DNA of 64,000 nt from Candidatus Zixiibacteriota bacterium. GTDB lineage: Bacteria; Zixibacteria; MSB-5A5; GN15; FEB-12. The stretch covers positions 1 through 64,000 of the forward strand of contig JAOUBJ010000013.1 of assembly GCA_029860345.1 (NCBI GenBank). Direction: 5' to 3'. The notes beneath the pieces were generated by a model. The model saw only the letters and a program-made list of their open reading frames with translations. It was not told the origin of the DNA and made no database searches. Shown here piece after piece: positions 61,257 through 64,000 of the stretch. Positions within the stretch are counted from its first letter, which is position 1. Each line of letters begins with the position of its first letter. Made by a program: the position numbers and the translations under genes.

Positions 61257-61281
61257 CCGGGCCACTTGACCAGGAGGTACG

Positions 61282-61842
61282 ATGTATACGCCGTCTGATT
61301 TTCGAAAAGGTTTGCGCATAATTGTGGACGACCAGCCTTACTATGTCGTCAGCTACCAGCATTTCAAAATGGGCCGTGGCAAGGCCAACATTCGCACCAA
61401 ACTCAAGCATATCAAGAGTGGTGCCGTTGTGGAGAAAGTTTTTTCATCCAACGACAGTTTCAAGCCGCCCGACATGGAAGAAAAGAAGATGCAGTTTCTG
61501 TATGAAGACCCCGACGGTATGGCTTTCATGGATTCCACAACATTCGAACAGATATCAATAGCCCTGGAAAACCTGGGCGACTCGAAGTGGTACATGCTTG
61601 AAAACGAAGAATACAAAGTTCTGTTTCTCGATGGCGAGGCCATTTCTATCGATCTTCCGGCGGCTGTGGTTCTGAAAGTAACCGAGACGGAACCGTCCGC
61701 CCGCGGTGACACTGTCAGCAACGTTACCAAGCCGGCCAAGCTGCAAACCGGGTTGACCGTCAAAGTACCTCCCTTCGTCAAAGAGGGCGACAAAGTAAAA
61801 GTGGACACGCGCTCCGGAGAATACCTGGAACGGGCCAACTGA
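61282..61842 (+). CDS. efp: Elongation factor P with arginine at the tip position
   Basis: A 186-residue EF-P, which relieves ribosome stalling at polyproline runs. Three beta-barrel domains are recognisable, with the C-terminal signature region GLTVKVPPFVKEGDKVKVDTR. In the domain I loop, which contacts the P-site tRNA end, the sequence is KMGRGKAN: the residue equivalent to the modified Lys34 of Escherichia coli is Arg32. Arginine at this place is known from EarP-type EF-P, which is rhamnosylated. No earP or other modifying enzyme is in the window. AGGAGG lies upstream of the ATG. Confidence 0.95.
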   Translation: MYTPSDFRKGLRIIVDDQPYYVVSYQHFKMGRGKANIRTKLKHIKSGAVVEKVFSSNDSFKPPDMEEKKMQFLYEDPDGMAFMDSTTFEQISIALENLGDSKWYMLENEEYKVLFLDGEAISIDLPAAVVLKVTETEPSARGDTVSNVTKPAKLQTGLTVKVPPFVKEGDKVKVDTRSGEYLERAN

Positions 61843-61845
61843 CCA

Positions 61846-62502
61846 ATGGGCGAAACTCGACGGGTGGTAGGGGTCGACGAGTCCGGCAAGGGGGATTTTT
61901 TCGGTCCTTTGGTGGTGGCTGCCTTTCTGGCCGATGACTGCAAGGCCGATGAACTGAGCGCTCTCGGCGTGCGTGACGGCAAACTGATCGCCGACAAAAA
62001 GACGCTTGAGATTGATCTCAAGTTGCGGGCCGATTTTTCACATGAAATCCTGATTGTCGAACCCTCCGATTATAATCAACGATATGCTTTGATCAAGAAC
62101 CTCAACAAACTGCTGGCCGAAGGGCATGCCGAGGTAATCGACCGCCTGCTCTCGGAAAAACAGGCCGATCTGGTGATTTCGGACAAGTTCGGTAAGCCGG
62201 AACTTGTCGAAGGAGCGCTGGCGGCGCGGGGACAAAATGTGCCGCTTGAACAAATGGTCAGAGGGGAGCGCATCATTCAGGTGGCGGCCGCCTCGATTTT
62301 GGCTAGGGCGGCGTTTATCCGCGAGATGCAGAGACTTTCAGAGCAGTACGGCATTACCATTCCCAAGGGCGCGGCCGCTCAGGTCGACGCGGCCGGACGA
62401 AAGATCGTGCGTATGCATGGAATCCAGACGCTTCCGAACCTGGCCAAGACACACTTCAAGAACTATCGTCGAGTCGTGAACCCGACTCTGTTCACCCGCT
62501 GA
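61846..62502 (+). CDS. rnhC: Ribonuclease HIII, catalytic domain only
   Basis: A 218-residue type 2 RNase H. The opening GVDESGKGDFFGPLVVAA is the RNase HIII signature; the DEDE catalytic acids fit D10, E11, an aspartate in the ADLVISDKFGKPE segment and a later acid. RNase HIII normally has an N-terminal TBP-like substrate-binding domain of about 80 residues, but here the catalytic motif begins at residue 8, so that domain is missing. The start three bases after efp excludes a longer form. The stop codon is the first triplet of a dispersed TGATAAATCACCC repeat. Confidence 0.88.
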   Translation: MGETRRVVGVDESGKGDFFGPLVVAAFLADDCKADELSALGVRDGKLIADKKTLEIDLKLRADFSHEILIVEPSDYNQRYALIKNLNKLLAEGHAEVIDRLLSEKQADLVISDKFGKPELVEGALAARGQNVPLEQMVRGERIIQVAAASILARAAFIREMQRLSEQYGITIPKGAAAQVDAAGRKIVRMHGIQTLPNLAKTHFKNYRRVVNPTLFTR

Positions 62503-62682
62503 TAAATCACCCATAACCGGGTCTCATGCGCTTCGCGGCTGATGGCCCCACACCGAGTTTCCACCAACCTCATTCTGAGCATCCTCTAACCGAACCCTGA
62601 GCGGAGTCGAAGGGTGAGCTATGTCATTCCCGCGAAGGCGGGAATCTATCCGTTTAACAGTGTAGCCAATATCGAATTCACG
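62503..62682. repeat. Dispersed repeats after rnhC
   Basis: It contains ATAAATCACCCATAACCGGGTCTCATGCGCTTCGCGG (start shared with the folD 3' end), a CTGAGCGGAGTCGAAGGGTGAG unit and a perfect ATTCCC-N8-GGGAAT palindrome (62626-62645). Unique promoter sequence begins at about 62660. Confidence 0.7.
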
Positions 62683-62711
62683 TTGACAAACTGATCGCCC
62701 CTTTTTAGTAT
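62683..62711 (+). promoter_or_regulatory. Promoter of the exported protein gene at 62.7 kb
   Basis: TTGACA (62683-62688), 17-bp spacer, TAGTAT (62706-62711). The -35 is perfect and the -10 matches four of six bases. It lies 32 bp before the gene. Confidence 0.55.
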
Positions 62712-62743
62712 ATGATACCAATCGACAAAGGAGGAAGACTGGC

Positions 62744-63298
62744 ATGAGATTTCTAGTGATGATCTTGCTCGTGTTTACAGTGTGCGTAGTGAGCTCTGCT
62801 GCCGCTTCGGAGGTGGCGGCAAATGCGCGTAGTCTGAAAGACAGCGTCGGGGCTTCAGGTAGTAGTAACATGACGAGGGAGTCGTGGTTGGAACTGGTGA
62901 AACAATCGAAAAAGGTCCAGGACCTGGCAGGGTTCATAAACAGCCTCTCAAAGAACTGCCAACAAACACTGGATAAGTTGATGCAGGAGTTGTTTGATAG
63001 TTGTCCGGGCGTGCTAGTGCGGGCGGGGATAGATGATGAGGATTCATATCGATTCAATGTGAGGTACAGAAAGCGTCCCGACACGTCACGCTACACAGTG
63101 TGTATGAGGATAATTCCGTTAATTGACGAGGGCATTCGCGTCAATGTTCGGAAGTTCTTGGGTGAGGGATGGGAGGAATATACTGAGGAATCTAATGGGT
63201 ATGTGCAGGTCTGGTGGTGGAAAATGATAAACAATGATAGTGGCATTGATGCTGTGATCCAGCACTTTCGAGAGGAGTGTTGTGCAGAGGAGCAGTAG
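62744..63298 (+). CDS. Exported protein of unknown function
   Basis: A 184-residue protein with a signal peptide (to about 21, ..VCVVSSAAA). The body is mixed, with a helical first half (LVKQSKKVQDLAGFINSLSKNCQQTLDKLMQELF), a beta-rich second half (YRFNVRYRKRPD..YTVCMRIIPL) and a CC pair near the end. I recognise no family. The start is well fixed by AAAGGAGGA upstream and the gene has its own promoter. Codon use appears more AT-rich than in its neighbours, which might indicate a more recent acquisition. Confidence 0.72.
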   Translation: MRFLVMILLVFTVCVVSSAAASEVAANARSLKDSVGASGSSNMTRESWLELVKQSKKVQDLAGFINSLSKNCQQTLDKLMQELFDSCPGVLVRAGIDDEDSYRFNVRYRKRPDTSRYTVCMRIIPLIDEGIRVNVRKFLGEGWEEYTEESNGYVQVWWWKMINNDSGIDAVIQHFREECCAEEQ

Positions 63299-63654
63299 CC
63301 CCGCCTCCGAGCCATAGAAAGATGTACTGTTGTGTCGGGTCTTGATTCCGTGCCAACGGAAGTGTGACCCGACGCTCAAATCACTCACCTGATATGTTGT
63401 CGGAACCTCGTCCGTCGGCTCCGCTCCGGACGACCCCTTCGGGGCAGGGGTTCCAACCTACGAAGCTTGATCCGGCATCCAGTTCTTGGTGTAACAACGC
63501 ACGGCAATCTGTTGGGCACGCGGCCTGAACTTCCTTGTTGACAGAAACTTCAGAGCTTAGGCGTAGGGCGGGTCCGTCTTCGAACCCGCCACCAACGGCA
63601 GGTCTGAAGACAGACCTGCCCTACAAGATGTCGTCACCTTTCAACGGCTGGTTC
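63299..63654. repeat. Gene-free dispersed-repeat stretch near right edge
   Basis: It contains GTGTCGGGTCTTG..GTGTGACCCGAC, a GTCGGAACC..GGGGTTCCAACC pair with TCCGGACGACCCCTTCGGGG, TAGGGCGGGTCCGTCTTCGAACCCGCC and AGGTCTGAAGACAGACCTGCCCTAC. The last two are palindromic. No gene is supported. Confidence 0.6.
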
Positions 63655-64000
63655 TCAGTTAAATCCATATTGGACCAGTTCGCCGACTTCACGACCTTCC
63701 GGGTAATCCGCCCCGGTGGCATCGAGTACGTACTTGACCAAGCCCACGCCGGCTACATACCAATAGTAACTTTCGTCGCCAAAATTGTTACTACTTGATA
63801 CTTTGAGCGCTGATGAGTAGTACGTACCGTTGGACATTTGAAGGCCCTCGAAACCGTCGACCGTCAGGTAGGTTGAACCCAGAGCCGGATACGAGAACAG
63901 CGGTCCGTCGCCGTAAATACCGGAGGTGTCCGGGCCGCTCTTGTCGCCGGTATCGGTGTTCGTGATCAGAGAGTCGTAACTGTTTCCCCAGCTGTCGTCA
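63655..64000 (-). CDS. C-terminal part of a probable exported protein (cut by right edge)
   Basis: An open frame runs without interruption from the right edge to TGA at 63655-63657, giving at least 114 residues. It ends in the sequence pattern YYWYVAGVGLVKYVLD...VGELVQYGF. A closing GVGLVK...EL..Y pattern is common at the ends of exported beta-rich lipoproteins of FCB bacteria, where it follows a Y.W.A motif. An internal ATG at 63837 would give only 60 residues and cut the domain, so the true start lies beyond the window. Function unknown. Confidence 0.65.
   Translation of the reverse strand, partial: DDSWGNSYDSLITNTDTGDKSGPDTSGIYGDGPLFSYPALGSTYLTVDGFEGLQMSNGTYYSSALKVSSSNNFGDESYYWYVAGVGLVKYVLDATGADYPEGREVGELVQYGFN

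Overview
The window is a 64 kb chromosomal segment of a Gram-negative bacterium with moderately high GC. It most likely comes from the FCB superphylum, close to candidate phylum Zixibacteria. That placement is an inference from three things. Two secreted proteins end in a doubled dockerin-like tail (DISDL..LVDFMF.GGPEP). A 31-residue basic ribosomal protein starts MPSGKKRKR. The envelope genes include PorV-like, LapA and BY-kinase families. Essential genes are intact, most starts have clear Shine-Dalgarno sites, and no phage, plasmid or CRISPR structure is visible. The only mobile element is the 5' end of an IS481-like transposase cut by the left edge.

Layout, left to right. 0-1.15 kb: IS end and a dense mosaic of dispersed repeats. 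1.1-5.1 kb: promoter, zapA, rny (RNase Y), ymdB-like phosphodiesterase, folD. 5.3-7.6 kb, minus strand: a small exported protein and an operon of a membrane-anchored thioredoxin-like protein with two tandem 10-cysteine exported peptides. 8.2-10.1 kb: outer-membrane barrel/TPR protein. 10.3-14.8 kb: a signalling cluster of a fused RsbW-type kinase/membrane sensor/SpoIIE phosphatase, a STAS protein, a small winged-helix-like protein and a diguanylate cyclase. 15.3-20.6 kb: an exopolysaccharide export and control operon (Wza-like, Wzz/GumC-like, TPR, BY-kinase, XrtA-type deacetylase). 21.3-33.2 kb: an exported protein, lapA, LapB-like TPR, SPOR protein, mutS, mutL, miaA, an MltD-like transglycosylase and sppA. 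33.4-33.8 kb: HU and the bS22/mS38-like protein. 34.4-38.8 kb: a three-repeat exported protein, then on the minus strand a TPR protein, purE and purD. 39.0-46.3 kb: a zinc-ribbon/RDD membrane protein, two large secreted proteins with dockerin tails and a small beta-barrel. 46.5-51.1 kb: an NtrC-type regulator followed by a palindrome, a -24/-12 promoter and exported proteins. 51.7-58.4 kb: hrcA-grpE-dnaK-dnaJ-prmA-rsmE. 58.4-62.5 kb: prepilin peptidase, orphan histidine kinase, efp and rnhC. 62.7-64.0 kb: an exported protein and a gene running off the right edge.

Intergenic stretches are filled with a shared set of short dispersed modules. These include an ATTCCC-N8-GGGAAT palindrome, CCAAACAAGGTTTGAG, CGGCAGATGTGGACATCTGCC-like and TTCGACTCCGCTC-like units, and GTGATAAATCAC hairpins. 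They generate many spurious open frames but no genes.

The best candidates for undescribed biology are: (i) the tandem 10-Cys exported peptides downstream of a CEPC thioredoxin-like protein; (ii) the single-polypeptide kinase-plus-phosphatase partner switch beside a STAS protein and a diguanylate cyclase; (iii) the NtrC regulator with its adjacent palindrome and -24/-12 promoter driving an exported-protein unit; (iv) the dockerin-like tails with no cohesin in view. All functional links are inferred from sequence motifs and gene order.
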